NCBI GenBank assembly: GCA_029688955.1
Contig: JARUKZ010000006.1
Coordinates: 1-64,000 of the forward strand
DNA length: 64,000 bases
Direction of reading: 5' to 3'
DNA from: Chitinispirillales bacterium ANBcel5
GTDB lineage: Bacteria; Fibrobacterota; Chitinivibrionia; Chitinivibrionales; Chitinispirillaceae
The notes under the pieces were generated by a model. The model was not told where the DNA came from. It made no database searches and saw nothing but the letters and a program-made list of their open reading frames with translations. Shown here one piece after another: positions 43,312 to 51,975 of this stretch. A program made the position numbers and the translations under genes. Positions within the stretch are counted from its first letter, which is position 1, and every line of letters begins with the position of its first letter.

Positions 43312-43644
43312 ATGATGAAAAAAATACAAGTTGAGCATATTGAAAACGGACAATGTCTGGCCCGGGAGGTTTGTGCTGCATCAGGAAATACCCTTCTCAC
43401 CAAAGGGCAGACTCTGACACCATGGATGGCCAGAAGGTTAAAAAACTGGGGTATTAGCTATGTTTACATCGAAGGGGAGCAGGAAAGCAAAACTGAGCAT
43501 AACCCTCACTCTCTTTCTGCACCCAATGAGATAAAAGCTGAGCTCTTGGATATTTTTAATGGCACTTTGAACAACCCAATTATGAAAACAATCTTTGCTG
43601 CTGCATACCAATACCGGCAGGGTAAGAAAAACAATGAATACTAG
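43312..43644 (+). CDS. Small protein of the type preceding HD-GYP/HDOD regulators
   Basis: A 110-residue protein with VEHIENGQCLAREVCAASGNTLLTKGQTLTPWMARRLKNWG followed by IEGEQESK. The 'G-x-x-L-x-x-x-V ... G-x-x-L-x-x-K-G-x-x-L-T' pattern is the N-terminal module that is usually fused to HD-GYP domains (DUF3391-like). Here it is a separate gene that overlaps the next HDOD gene by 11 bases, so the two products probably act together. Partly uncertain start: adjacent ATG codons at 43312 and 43315. Confidence 0.7.
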   Translation: MMKKIQVEHIENGQCLAREVCAASGNTLLTKGQTLTPWMARRLKNWGISYVYIEGEQESKTEHNPHSLSAPNEIKAELLDIFNGTLNNPIMKTIFAAAYQYRQGKKNNEY

Positions 43645-44503
43645 TAAAAATACAGATAAATTAAGCCAAAACCTTCAGAGTACAGACACCATCCCAACAA
43701 TTCCGGAGGTTATCTGCTCACTTACCGCTTTGCTTGAAAACCCCAGAACTTCAGCTGAAGAAATTGGCAGAGCAATAAAAAGCGATCAGGCTCTGGCCTC
43801 TAAAGTACTTAAACTGGTTAATTCTGCCTTCTACGGATTCCCGGGACGGATTGGTTCCATTACACACGCTGTTGTAATCCTTGGCTTTTCAACTGTAAAA
43901 AATGTCATCCTTACCGCTTCCATACTCCAAAATTTCAGAACAATCACCAATTCTTCACAGGAATTTGATGCAGAGCAGTTCTGGCTCCACTCTGTTGCCT
44001 GTGGAGTAGCAGCGAAATGTATTGCTCGACATCAGGGGCACAGTAACTGTGATGATTTCTTTACTGCTGGCTTAATTCATGACATAGGTAAAATTATTTT
44101 CTTTCACTATATGCAGGAAGAATTCTGGGAGACCATAAAGTATGCACGTCAAAAAGATGCACTATTTTTTGATTGTGAAAAGCAACTTTTCTCAATTACA
44201 CACCAGGAAATAGGAGGTGAATTAGCCAGAAGATGGAATCTTCCCTTGCACTTAAAAGATGCTATTTCGTACCACCACACCCCATCAGTAACACGACATG
44301 GTTATGATATTACCGCAGTTGTTCACCTGGCAGATATTTTTGTCAGAGCTTTAAGTCTTGGTAATGGTGGTGATACCAAAATACCGGTAATTAATGAAGA
44401 TGTATGGCGCTATCTTGGTTTTGAACGTATTTCTCTGATCACCTTATTTGAAAACATCGAGAAAGAGGTTATAAAAGCTAATGTATTTCTTCAGCTTTCA
44501 TGA
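43634..44503 (+). CDS. HDOD-domain signalling protein
   Basis: A 289-residue HDOD protein: TIPTIPEVICSLTALLENP, SDQALASKVLKLVNSAFYGF, AVVILGFSTVKNVIL, FWLHSVACGVAAK, GLIHDIGKIIF and SYHHTP. It matches the HDOD protein at 12535-13425 in layout. ATG 43634 is preferred: the frame extends to 43595, but the extension lies inside the upstream gene. It is the third HDOD gene in the window. The stop overlaps a convergent small membrane protein gene by 13 bases. Confidence 0.88.
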   Translation: MNTSKNTDKLSQNLQSTDTIPTIPEVICSLTALLENPRTSAEEIGRAIKSDQALASKVLKLVNSAFYGFPGRIGSITHAVVILGFSTVKNVILTASILQNFRTITNSSQEFDAEQFWLHSVACGVAAKCIARHQGHSNCDDFFTAGLIHDIGKIIFFHYMQEEFWETIKYARQKDALFFDCEKQLFSITHQEIGGELARRWNLPLHLKDAISYHHTPSVTRHGYDITAVVHLADIFVRALSLGNGGDTKIPVINEDVWRYLGFERISLITLFENIEKEVIKANVFLQLS

Positions 44504-44694
44504 TCATCTTCAACGGGCTCTATTTCAATAACGTTTTCTATTTCTTGCTTTATAATTTTCGCTCTCAACTCCCTTCTTTGTTTTTCATGTTCTCTGAATG
44601 ATTCCGGGAGTTTAAAAGTTTTAATCAAGAGCATAAAAACAATAATAATCAATAGCGCACTGATTAGAGAAAGGATTGGGGTTAGATCAGGCAT
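44491..44694 (-). CDS. Small membrane protein (67 aa)
   Basis: One transmembrane helix (about 7-26, LSLISALLIIIVFMLLIKTF) and a highly charged tail (SFREHEKQRRELRAKIIKQE). AAGGAG lies 9 bases before ATG. The tail could be a coiled coil. It overlaps the HDOD gene end tail to tail. Function unknown. Confidence 0.65.
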   Translation of the reverse strand: MPDLTPILSLISALLIIIVFMLLIKTFKLPESFREHEKQRRELRAKIIKQEIENVIEIEPVEDDHES

Positions 44695-44808
44695 TTATAC
44701 TACTCCTTTTAACGATATGTCCCAAATTTTGCTATAAATACCATAGTGAGTCAACAATTTTAATATCTTATTACACCTCCCCTTTTTTAATTTAAGTTAA
44801 ACAAAGTA

Positions 44809-44837
44809 TTGACTTGGTTACTTGTTTTAAATATATT
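44809..44837 (+). promoter_or_regulatory. Sigma-70-type promoter of the rplM operon
   Basis: TTGACT (44809-44814), a 17-base spacer and TATATT (44832-44837), about 48 bases before the rplM start. The same -35 hexamer and 17-base spacer occur before rpmB and nrdD. Confidence 0.75.
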
Positions 44838-44885
44838 TGATAGACTTATCTATAAGCAAAAAAGCTAATTTAATGGGGATTTTAC

Positions 44886-45314
44886 ATGAAAACCATAGTT
44901 GTAGACACCAAGTCGATCAAACGCGACTGGTATCTGGTTGATGCAACCGATATGGCACTTGGAAGATTGGCATCAAATGCCGCCGGTGTTTTGATCGGAA
45001 AGGGAAAGGTCGCCTACTCACCTAATCAGGACCATGGAGATAATCTTATAATTGTTAATGCCGACAAGGTTAAACTTACCGGCACAAAGTCGGAAAGCAA
45101 AGAGTATTTCCGTCATTCAAGATACCCTGGAGGCGGTAAATTTCGCTCCTTTAAAGAGCAGATGGAATTGGATTCCAGTCAGGTTATCATTCATGCTATT
45201 AAAGGAATGGTTTCAAAGAACGCATTGGGTAGATCAATCATGAAGAAACTTCATGTTTATCCAACTGAAAGCCATCCACATGTCGCACAACAGCCAAAGA
45301 AGCTGGAGCTTTAA
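44886..45314 (+). CDS. rplM: 50S ribosomal protein L13
   Basis: A 142-residue L13 with the family start WYLVDATDMALGRLASNAAG and the signature MVSKNALGRSIMKKLHVY. It binds 23S rRNA early in 50S assembly. Followed by rpsI after 30 bases, the conserved L13-S9 pair. An AATGGGGATTTTAC leader gives a moderate ribosome site. Confidence 0.97.
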   Translation: MKTIVVDTKSIKRDWYLVDATDMALGRLASNAAGVLIGKGKVAYSPNQDHGDNLIIVNADKVKLTGTKSESKEYFRHSRYPGGGKFRSFKEQMELDSSQVIIHAIKGMVSKNALGRSIMKKLHVYPTESHPHVAQQPKKLEL

Positions 45315-45344
45315 CCGCTTGGGAAACTAAAAGGAGTTTTGAAC

Positions 45345-45734
45345 TTGGAAAACAGATTTTCTGCTGTCGGAAAACGTAAAAATGCTATCGCATCTGTAAT
45401 CATTCGTCCTGGAAAAGGCGAAATGAAAGTAAATGGAATGCCTATTAAAGAGTACCTCAAAAGTGATGTCCTGGTAATGGATGTTGAGCAGCCACTTGCA
45501 ATGCTTCAGGCAGCCGATTCCTACGATATTATTGCCAGAGTTAAGGGCGGTGGTCTTAGCGGCCAATCAGGAGCATTGCGCCTTGGTATCTCAAGAGCAC
45601 TTGCGCTTGTAAGTGAGGATAACCGTAAACAATTACGCAAAAGTGGCTTCCTGACCCGTGACTCACGCGTAGTTGAAAGAAAAAAATACGGTTTGGCTGG
45701 CGCCCGCAGAAGATTTCAGTTCTCGAAACGTTAA
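45345..45734 (+). CDS. rpsI: 30S ribosomal protein S9
   Basis: A 129-residue S9 with SAVGKRKNAIASVIIRPG and the basic C-terminus GLAGARRRFQFSKR that reaches the P-site tRNA. I start at the TTG 45345-45347, because AAGGAG ends 8 bases upstream; a TTG two codons earlier is only 2 bases from it. TTG starts are rare for ribosomal proteins. Confidence 0.95.
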   Translation: MENRFSAVGKRKNAIASVIIRPGKGEMKVNGMPIKEYLKSDVLVMDVEQPLAMLQAADSYDIIARVKGGGLSGQSGALRLGISRALALVSEDNRKQLRKSGFLTRDSRVVERKKYGLAGARRRFQFSKR

Positions 45735-45778
45735 TTTTTTTTACATACTACACACATTGATTAGCAAAAGACAGGGTG

Positions 45779-45806
45779 CCGTCCTTATCAGTGGACGGTT
45801 CTCTTT
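45779..45806 (+). terminator. Hairpin between rpsI and rpsB
   Basis: CCGTCC (45779-45784) and GGACGG (45793-45798) pair around an 8-base loop, followed by TTCTCTTTT. It fits a weak intrinsic terminator or an S2 leader attenuator ahead of rpsB. Confidence 0.5.
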
Positions 45807-45856
45807 TGCATTGAAATCAATGGAGGTATAACCCGTACAAAACAAGGAGCTTTATA

Positions 45857-46702
45857 GTGGAAAATATCACTCTTCAAGACTTTCTCGATGCAGGAACGCA
45901 TTTTGGTCATCAGACAAAACGCTGGAACCCAAAAATGAAGCGTTTCATTCTGTGCCCCAAAAATGGTATCTATATTATTGATCTGAATAAAACTCAAACT
46001 GCCCTTGATAAATTCATACAAAAAGTGAAAGCAGAAGTTAAAAAGGGTGGTAATGTTCTTTTTGTTGGGACCAAAAAGCAGTTAAAGGATTGTATCAGAG
46101 AGGAAGCCACCAGGTGCAATATGCCTTATGTGACCGAGAGATGGTTGGGTGGAATGCTTACCAATTTTCAAACTATACGCCAGAGTATCGCTAAACTTGA
46201 TAAAATTGAAAGCATGGAGCAGGATGGTACAATGGAAGCCCTTCCTAAAAAGGAACGAGTTCTTCTATACAAAAGAAAAGAAAAACTGATCTCTATTCTC
46301 AGTGGTATCAGGCATGTGAGACGTCTTCCATCCATAATTTTTGTTGTTGACACAATCAAAGAACATATTGCAATAGCAGAAGGTAAACGCCTTCAGATAC
46401 CTATCGGGGCAATTGTAGATACAAACTGTGATCCCGACATTGTAGACTTTCCGATTCCGGGTAATGATGATGCTATTAAATCAGTACAGCTTATTACAAG
46501 GGCAATTAGTGATGCGATCCTTGAAGAATCAAAAGAAGGTGTTACTGCTGAGACTATGAAAGAGAGTGAAAAACCTTCTGAGTCCAAAGAAGAGAAAACA
46601 AAAGCAGAACAGGATAAAGAAGGTGCACAGGAAGACGAAAGTAAAACAAAGCGTCGTCGTGTAGTACACAAGAAATTTTCCAAAACAGAAGATTCAGAGT
46701 AA
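45857..46702 (+). CDS. rpsB: 30S ribosomal protein S2, with charged C-terminal extension
   Basis: A 281-residue S2: LLDAGTHFGHQT-type start (here QDFLDAGTHFGHQTKRWNPKM), GGNVLFVGTKKQ, RWLGGMLTNFQTI and VDTNCDPDIVDFPIPGNDDA. The start is GTG 45857-45859 after AAGGAG. Past about residue 232 comes a Lys/Glu-rich tail (KESEKPSESKEEKTKAEQDK) ending in a basic RRRVVHKKF; such tails occur in a few phyla and are absent in E. coli. tsf follows, but a terminator-like hairpin lies between them. Confidence 0.96.
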   Translation: MENITLQDFLDAGTHFGHQTKRWNPKMKRFILCPKNGIYIIDLNKTQTALDKFIQKVKAEVKKGGNVLFVGTKKQLKDCIREEATRCNMPYVTERWLGGMLTNFQTIRQSIAKLDKIESMEQDGTMEALPKKERVLLYKRKEKLISILSGIRHVRRLPSIIFVVDTIKEHIAIAEGKRLQIPIGAIVDTNCDPDIVDFPIPGNDDAIKSVQLITRAISDAILEESKEGVTAETMKESEKPSESKEEKTKAEQDKEGAQEDESKTKRRRVVHKKFSKTEDSE

Positions 46703-46703
46703 A

Positions 46704-46734
46704 AATGGTCCAGAAATATTCTGGACCATTTTTT
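46704..46734 (+). terminator. Terminator between rpsB and tsf
   Basis: A perfect 12-bp stem (AATGGTCCAGAA / TTCTGGACCATT) with a 3-base loop, and a run of Ts at 46729-46734. By structure it is a good intrinsic terminator just after rpsB and 58 bases before tsf, so tsf is probably expressed by partial readthrough or its own promoter. Confidence 0.85.
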
Positions 46735-46791
46735 CTGGTAAAAGAAACCTGCCCTTATTCGAAAACTATTTCTGGTTAAAGGAGTAAATAT

Positions 46792-47673
46792 ATGGCGATC
46801 ACAGCTTCACAGGTTAAAGAACTTAGAGATAAAACAGGTCTTGGTATGATGGTCTGCAAACAGGCTCTCATTGATTCAGAAGGTAATATGGAGCTTGCTA
46901 TTGAGAATTTGCGCAAGCAGGGACAAGCTACTGCAGCCAAACGTGCTGGTAAGGCTGCTAAAGAAGGTAAGGTTTCTATAATTTCCGATGACAGTACCTC
47001 TATTCTCTACGAAATGAATTCTGAAACAGACTTTGTTGCCCGCAATGAGGATTTTATTGATTTTATTGCTAAGCTTGGTAAAGTTTTAATCACCAAAAAG
47101 CCAGCTGATCTAAAAGAAGCACTTCAAATTTCTTCGCCGGAGCTTGGCAACACAACCATAGAAAACAGAGTTACCGAACTAATCGGTAAAATCGGAGAGA
47201 ATATCTCATTTCGCCGCTATTTAAAAATGGATTGTGACCCTTCAAGCGAAAAAATCTTCTCTTATATTCATGGGGATGGTAAGATTGGTGTTCTTGTAAA
47301 ACTTAGCCTGGAAAAAAGCGACAATCTTAGCTCTGAAACTCTCGAAAGATTAGGTAAAGATCTTGCGATGCAAGTAGCTGCTGCTAAACCAATGGCTGTA
47401 GATCGTGACAGAATTTCTGATGAAGTTATCGCAAAAGAAAAAGAGATCTATTTCACACAGGCACAGCAATCAGGAAAACCAGAAAAAATTTGGGACAAAA
47501 TAGTTGAAGGTAAGCTTGGTAAGTTTTTCCAGGAAGTAACACTTATGGAACAGGGCTTCATTAAAAATCCCGAACTGAATGTTATCAAAAGAGTTGCTGA
47601 AACCGAAAAAGAGATCGGTTCATCTATTAAAGTACTCTCCTTTGCTCGCTTTGAATTGGGCGCAGAGGGATAA
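46792..47673 (+). CDS. tsf: Elongation factor Ts
   Basis: A 293-residue EF-Ts: SQVKELRDKTGLGMMVCKQAL (UBA-like N-terminus, about 4-40) and the TDFVARNEDF signature, then the dimerisation core. It exchanges GDP for GTP on EF-Tu. AAAGGAG precedes the ATG by 8 bases. It is followed by pyrH after 2 bases. Confidence 0.97.
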   Translation: MAITASQVKELRDKTGLGMMVCKQALIDSEGNMELAIENLRKQGQATAAKRAGKAAKEGKVSIISDDSTSILYEMNSETDFVARNEDFIDFIAKLGKVLITKKPADLKEALQISSPELGNTTIENRVTELIGKIGENISFRRYLKMDCDPSSEKIFSYIHGDGKIGVLVKLSLEKSDNLSSETLERLGKDLAMQVAAAKPMAVDRDRISDEVIAKEKEIYFTQAQQSGKPEKIWDKIVEGKLGKFFQEVTLMEQGFIKNPELNVIKRVAETEKEIGSSIKVLSFARFELGAEG

Positions 47674-47675
47674 CT

Positions 47676-48389
47676 GTGGCCTTTGAATATAAAAAAATTC
47701 TCCTGAAGCTCTCCGGTGAGGCTCTCGCCGGAAGCAAGGGTTTTGGGATTAACCCTGATATTGCCTCGCAAATTGCACAAGAAATTGCGCAAGTCCACAA
47801 AGCAGGTGTACAAATTGGTATTGTAATAGGTGGGGGTAATTTCATCCGTGGTGCTTCTGCCGAAAATGTTTCAAGGGTAGCTGGGGATGCTATGGGGATG
47901 CTTGCCACTGTAATAAATTCCATAGCCTTTGCTCAGTACCTTCAAAATTGTGGGGTTGATTCAAGAGTACTTACTGCAGTACGGATCGATAAGGCAGGTG
48001 AGTATTATACTCAACCAGCAGCGCTTGAACATCTAAATAAAAACAGAATCGTATTACTTGCAGGTGGAACCGGCAATCCTTTTTTTACCACTGATACGGC
48101 AGCAGCTCTACGTTGCGCAGAAATAGGTGGAGAAGTTATTTTAAAAGCAACAAAAGTTGACGGGGTATATGATAGTGATCCTATGAAAAATCCTGAGGCT
48201 AAACGTTACGATCAAATAACTCATACAGAAGCACTTTCCAGAAATTTAAAAGTCATGGATTCCACCGCTTTCTCTTTCTGTATGGAGCAAAAATTACCGA
48301 TAATTGTGTTTAAACTGCTTCAAAAAGGTAACCTACGTAAGGTCCTTGAAGGAGAAGCGATTGGTTCAATCGTAAAAACAGGAGGGTAA
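47676..48389 (+). CDS. pyrH: Uridylate kinase
   Basis: A 237-residue hexameric UMP kinase: ILLKLSGEALAG, GIVIGGGNFIRGA, DAMGMLATVINS, GGTGNPFFTTDTAAALRCAE and VDGVYDSDPMKNPEA. It phosphorylates UMP to UDP. The start is GTG 47676-47678 with GAGGGA just upstream. Part of the conserved tsf-pyrH-frr run. Confidence 0.97.
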   Translation: MAFEYKKILLKLSGEALAGSKGFGINPDIASQIAQEIAQVHKAGVQIGIVIGGGNFIRGASAENVSRVAGDAMGMLATVINSIAFAQYLQNCGVDSRVLTAVRIDKAGEYYTQPAALEHLNKNRIVLLAGGTGNPFFTTDTAAALRCAEIGGEVILKATKVDGVYDSDPMKNPEAKRYDQITHTEALSRNLKVMDSTAFSFCMEQKLPIIVFKLLQKGNLRKVLEGEAIGSIVKTGG

Positions 48390-48391
48390 GT

Positions 48392-48955
48392 GTGGCAGAT
48401 ATAGAAACAATAAGCAAAGAAACCAACCAGCGTATGGAAAAATCGCTGGAAAGTCTAAAACGAGATTTCAGTCGAATTAGAACCGGACGTGCTACCCCAG
48501 CACTGCTTGATGGTGTTATGGTTGATTACTACGGATCACCAGCCCCGATTAACCAGGTTGCAAACATCTCTGTACCTGATGCCAGGATGATTTTTGTCCA
48601 GCCGTGGGAAAAAAGCATGCTTCAGGCAATTGAAAAAGCCATTCAAACGTCTGATTTGGGGCTAAACCCGCAAAATGATGGAAACAAAATAAGTTTACCT
48701 ATCCCTCCCCTCTCCGAAGAACGTCGTAAAGACCTTTACAAGAACTGCAAAAAAATCGCTGAAGAATGTAAAGTTGCCGTTAGAAATGTACGTCGTGATG
48801 GAAATGAGAAATTAAAAAAATCGGAGAAAAATAAAGAAATCACTCAGGATGAGGAGAAAAAAGGTTTGGAGGAGATCCAAAAACTCACTGATAAATATAT
48901 CAAAAACATCGATGATCTTCTCGCTAACAAAGAAAAAGAGATTATGGAGATTTAA
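48392..48955 (+). CDS. frr: Ribosome recycling factor
   Basis: A 187-residue RRF. Domain I three-helix bundle segments ESLKRDFSRIRTGRATPALLDG and RRDGNEKLKKSEKNKEITQDE are typical, with domain II (about 30-105) PDARMIFVQPWEKSML. Starts with GTG 48392. With EF-G it splits the post-termination ribosome. Confidence 0.97.
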   Translation: MADIETISKETNQRMEKSLESLKRDFSRIRTGRATPALLDGVMVDYYGSPAPINQVANISVPDARMIFVQPWEKSMLQAIEKAIQTSDLGLNPQNDGNKISLPIPPLSEERRKDLYKNCKKIAEECKVAVRNVRRDGNEKLKKSEKNKEITQDEEKKGLEEIQKLTDKYIKNIDDLLANKEKEIMEI

Positions 48956-48977
48956 TTTCCTGAAATTAGCATCTCAA

Positions 48978-49014
48978 GGCATTACTATTGATTATGTAAT
49001 GCCTCCTCTCTTTT
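48978..49014 (+). terminator. Terminator after frr
   Basis: GGCATTAC (48978-48985) and GTAATGCC (48996-49003), 8 bp with a 10-base loop, followed by TCCTCTCTTTT. It probably ends the rpsB-frr transcript; uppS begins 191 bases later. The rest of this 250-bp gap is AT-rich without a gene. Confidence 0.65.
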
Positions 49015-49205
49015 ATATTTCATTTTACTTTCCTTATAAATTTTTTTTTAACACAACTCGTATTTTTCTTTTTCAAGGCACTCCTTTATTTTTAATTAAA
49101 TTATTACTTATTAAATCATGTATATTACTGTGATTATACATTTCATTGTTTTACTATATTATATGCGAATAAGTATGCCATAAAAACTTTGGGCTAACAA
49201 ATTTT

Positions 49206-49913
49206 ATGAGAACTCCAAAACACATTGGCATTATTATGGACGGTAACGGTCGCTGGGCAAAACGACGTGGGCTTCCTCGAACAGCAGGACACCGTGCAGG
49301 AACTAATGCAACCCGTGAGATAGTGAGGGCATGTGGTGAACTTAATATATCTTATCTCACCACCTATGTCTTTTCTGCAGAAAACTGGGGCAGACCTTCT
49401 CTGGAAGTAAGCATGCTTATGGATTTGTTGGTCGAAATGACCCGCAGAGAACTTGAAAACTTAAATAAAAACAATGTCCGGCTGAATGCTATTGGTGACA
49501 TGTCAAAACTTCCTCCCAAAACACGCAAGGAATTATTAAATGGTATTGAAAACACAAAAAACAATACCGGCTTAAATCTTATTCTGGCTATTAGCTATGG
49601 TGGTCGTTCAGAGATAGTAAATGCTGCCAAAAAATTTGCCAGTGATGTTCTCAAAGATCCAAATGCATTAGAAAATCTTAACGAAAAAAGTTTCAGCAGC
49701 TACCTTTATACTAAAAACATTCCGGATCCGGATTTAATTATCCGCACCGGTGGTGACTGCCGTATCAGCAATTTTTTACTTTGGCAATCAGCTTATTCTG
49801 AAATATATATAACAGAAACACTTTGGCCCGATTTCGACAAAAACTGTCTTAAAGAGGCTATAGAAGATTACAATAAAAGGGACCGTCGTTTTGGAAAGGT
49901 AAAAGATGATTAA
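49206..49913 (+). CDS. uppS: Isoprenyl (undecaprenyl) diphosphate synthase
   Basis: A 235-residue cis-prenyltransferase: HIGIIMDGNGRWAKRRGLPR with the catalytic Asp, AGHRAG, ENWGRP and the C-terminal DPDLIIRTGGDCRISNFLLWQSAYSE pattern. It makes the C55 carrier lipid for peptidoglycan. It overlaps cdsA by 8 bases. Confidence 0.96.
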   Translation: MRTPKHIGIIMDGNGRWAKRRGLPRTAGHRAGTNATREIVRACGELNISYLTTYVFSAENWGRPSLEVSMLMDLLVEMTRRELENLNKNNVRLNAIGDMSKLPPKTRKELLNGIENTKNNTGLNLILAISYGGRSEIVNAAKKFASDVLKDPNALENLNEKSFSSYLYTKNIPDPDLIIRTGGDCRISNFLLWQSAYSEIYITETLWPDFDKNCLKEAIEDYNKRDRRFGKVKDD

Positions 49914-50802
49914 CTCTGCAAATCTTAAAAAACGCTTACTATTTGCAGCCTGGGCAGTTCCTATTGGATGGTGGGTTATCAATTCCAATTTATCGATTGT
50001 TCCCAGAGACATTGCTACAGTTTACCCAGGACATGTCTTAGCCTTAACGCTTGTATTTCTCGCTTTATTTGAATACATCAAAATGCTTACACACTTTTAC
50101 CCCAAGAACGCGTTTTGGTTGAGTTATTTATGGCTTGGTTTACAGGCATTGCTCTATTTTACTGACCATGCATTACCCGGTACCCTCTCCATCTATCTTC
50201 TTTTAGTAATAGTCGCAATAGAAACCTTTTTCTGGGGTGGGAAAGATCAAGGTAAGCGATGGGCCAGAGCCAGTCTTTTGTTTAGTGGTACAGTTTTTTT
50301 ACATATTGCAATGATTTCCCTGCTTAACCTGTATACGACTCCTTTTCAGCAGCTATTTGTGCAACCCCATCCCCACCCTATGCTCTCTCAGCTGGGTATT
50401 GTAACTGTATTAACTTCCATTTTTATGTGCGACACTGCAGCGTACTTTGCCGGCAATCTTATGGGGAAACATCATTTTTCTACCATTAGCCCCAATAAAA
50501 CGATTGAAGGCAGTGTAGCAGGTCTTCTTGCAGCTACAGTTATTACCACCTTAGGGTGGTTTTTTTTCAGAAACCCCCAATATTCTCTAATTTTAGGCCC
50601 TATTATGGGTCTGATCATTGGAGTAATCGCACAGGCCGGAGATCTTCTTGTATCTTTAATGAAAAGAAACTTTCAGGTAAAAGATGCATCTTCTATTATA
50701 CCCGGCCACGGAGGTATTCTTGATCGTTTCGATAGTGTTTTTTTCACTGCACCAGTTCTTTTTCTCTTCTCATGGCTGGTAGTAAGGATAACCGAATTAT
50801 AA
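49906..50802 (+). CDS. cdsA: Phosphatidate cytidylyltransferase
   Basis: A 298-residue membrane protein with about eight transmembrane helices and the CdsA signature (SLMKRNFQVKD, PGHGGILDRFDS, near residues 250-280). It converts phosphatidate and CTP to CDP-diacylglycerol; a CDP-alcohol phosphotransferase gene at 55112-55744 encodes a user of such products. It starts inside the uppS end with AAAGGT just upstream. Confidence 0.95.
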   Translation: MINSANLKKRLLFAAWAVPIGWWVINSNLSIVPRDIATVYPGHVLALTLVFLALFEYIKMLTHFYPKNAFWLSYLWLGLQALLYFTDHALPGTLSIYLLLVIVAIETFFWGGKDQGKRWARASLLFSGTVFLHIAMISLLNLYTTPFQQLFVQPHPHPMLSQLGIVTVLTSIFMCDTAAYFAGNLMGKHHFSTISPNKTIEGSVAGLLAATVITTLGWFFFRNPQYSLILGPIMGLIIGVIAQAGDLLVSLMKRNFQVKDASSIIPGHGGILDRFDSVFFTAPVLFLFSWLVVRITEL

Positions 50803-50805
50803 GTT

Positions 50806-51975
50806 ATGGAAAATTTAAAAATTCTTGTTCTTGGATCGACCGGATCAATTGGAAAAAGTACCTGTAATTGTGTTAAACGGTTTCGGGAGAAGTTCAAAGT
50901 AGCTGGTTTGGCAGCAGGAAGTAACCTGGAACTGTTATGCAAACAGATTGAAGAATTTTCACCACAAGCAGTATACATTGCCGAGCCAATTAAGGCCTCC
51001 GTTCTCAGGGAAAAATATGGAAAAAAACTCAAAGTCTATGAAGGAGCAGAGGGGCTTGAGGCACTAGTAGAGGAAACTGAATATGATATACTCCTCAATG
51101 CGTTAGTTGGTGCAGTAGGATTCCGCCCTACGGTTAAAGCGCTGCAGAGAAATAAGCGGGTAGCGCTTGCAAATAAAGAGAGCCTTGTCATGGGTGGAGA
51201 CTTTATAAATACGATACTAAAAGGTGGAAAAGGATCTCTTTTACCTGTAGACAGTGAGCACAGCGCAATTCTTCAATGTTTACCCAATTTAGGAGGCCAC
51301 CATCCCGTAGAATCTATGATCCTCACGGCTTCAGGTGGCCCGTTCAAGAACTTGCCCATAGAAGAGTTTAAAAACATTTCAGTTGAACAAGCCCTTAACC
51401 ATCCTACTTGGTCTATGGGTAAAAAAATCACCATAGATTCATCTACCATGATGAATAAAGGGTTTGAGGTAATTGAAGCACATCATCTATTCTCTATCCC
51501 TTACTCGAAGTTGAGGGTTTGTATTCATCCCCAATCAATCATTCATTCTCTGGTTGAGTTCCATGACGGTGCAGTCATGGCACAGCTTGGGTTACCTGAT
51601 ATGGAATTACCGATTCAGTATGCGCTCTCCTACCCTGAACGATACCCCATCGCCGGCAAAAGACTCTCGTTACCCGAGATCGGTCAACTTGAGTTTTTTG
51701 AACCAGATTTAGAAAAGTTTCCCTGCCTTAAGCTCTGTCTTGAAGCTGGGGAGTTAGGGGGGACGGCTCCGGCCATAGTAAATGCTGCCAATGAGGTCGC
51801 TGTGGAGCTATTTTTAGCAAAAAAAATCGCCTACACTGAAATTTCGCAAATAGTAGCACAGGCATTGCGTAATCAGGAGGTTGTTGCTGCAAATTCTATA
51901 CATAGTATAGAAAAGGCAGATAAAGAGACCAGAGAAACTATCCTCTCAGACTATCTTCAAGGGTGTAAAAAGTGA
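50806..51975 (+). CDS. dxr: 1-deoxy-D-xylulose 5-phosphate reductoisomerase
   Basis: A 389-residue Dxr: LVLGSTGSIGKST (NADPH loop), NKESLVMGG, PVDSEHSAI, TASGGPFK, ALNHPTWSMGKKITIDSS and NAANEVAVELFL. It performs the first committed step of the MEP isoprenoid pathway, which feeds UppS. cdsA ends 3 bases before it. Confidence 0.96.
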   Translation: MENLKILVLGSTGSIGKSTCNCVKRFREKFKVAGLAAGSNLELLCKQIEEFSPQAVYIAEPIKASVLREKYGKKLKVYEGAEGLEALVEETEYDILLNALVGAVGFRPTVKALQRNKRVALANKESLVMGGDFINTILKGGKGSLLPVDSEHSAILQCLPNLGGHHPVESMILTASGGPFKNLPIEEFKNISVEQALNHPTWSMGKKITIDSSTMMNKGFEVIEAHHLFSIPYSKLRVCIHPQSIIHSLVEFHDGAVMAQLGLPDMELPIQYALSYPERYPIAGKRLSLPEIGQLEFFEPDLEKFPCLKLCLEAGELGGTAPAIVNAANEVAVELFLAKKIAYTEISQIVAQALRNQEVVAANSIHSIEKADKETRETILSDYLQGCKK

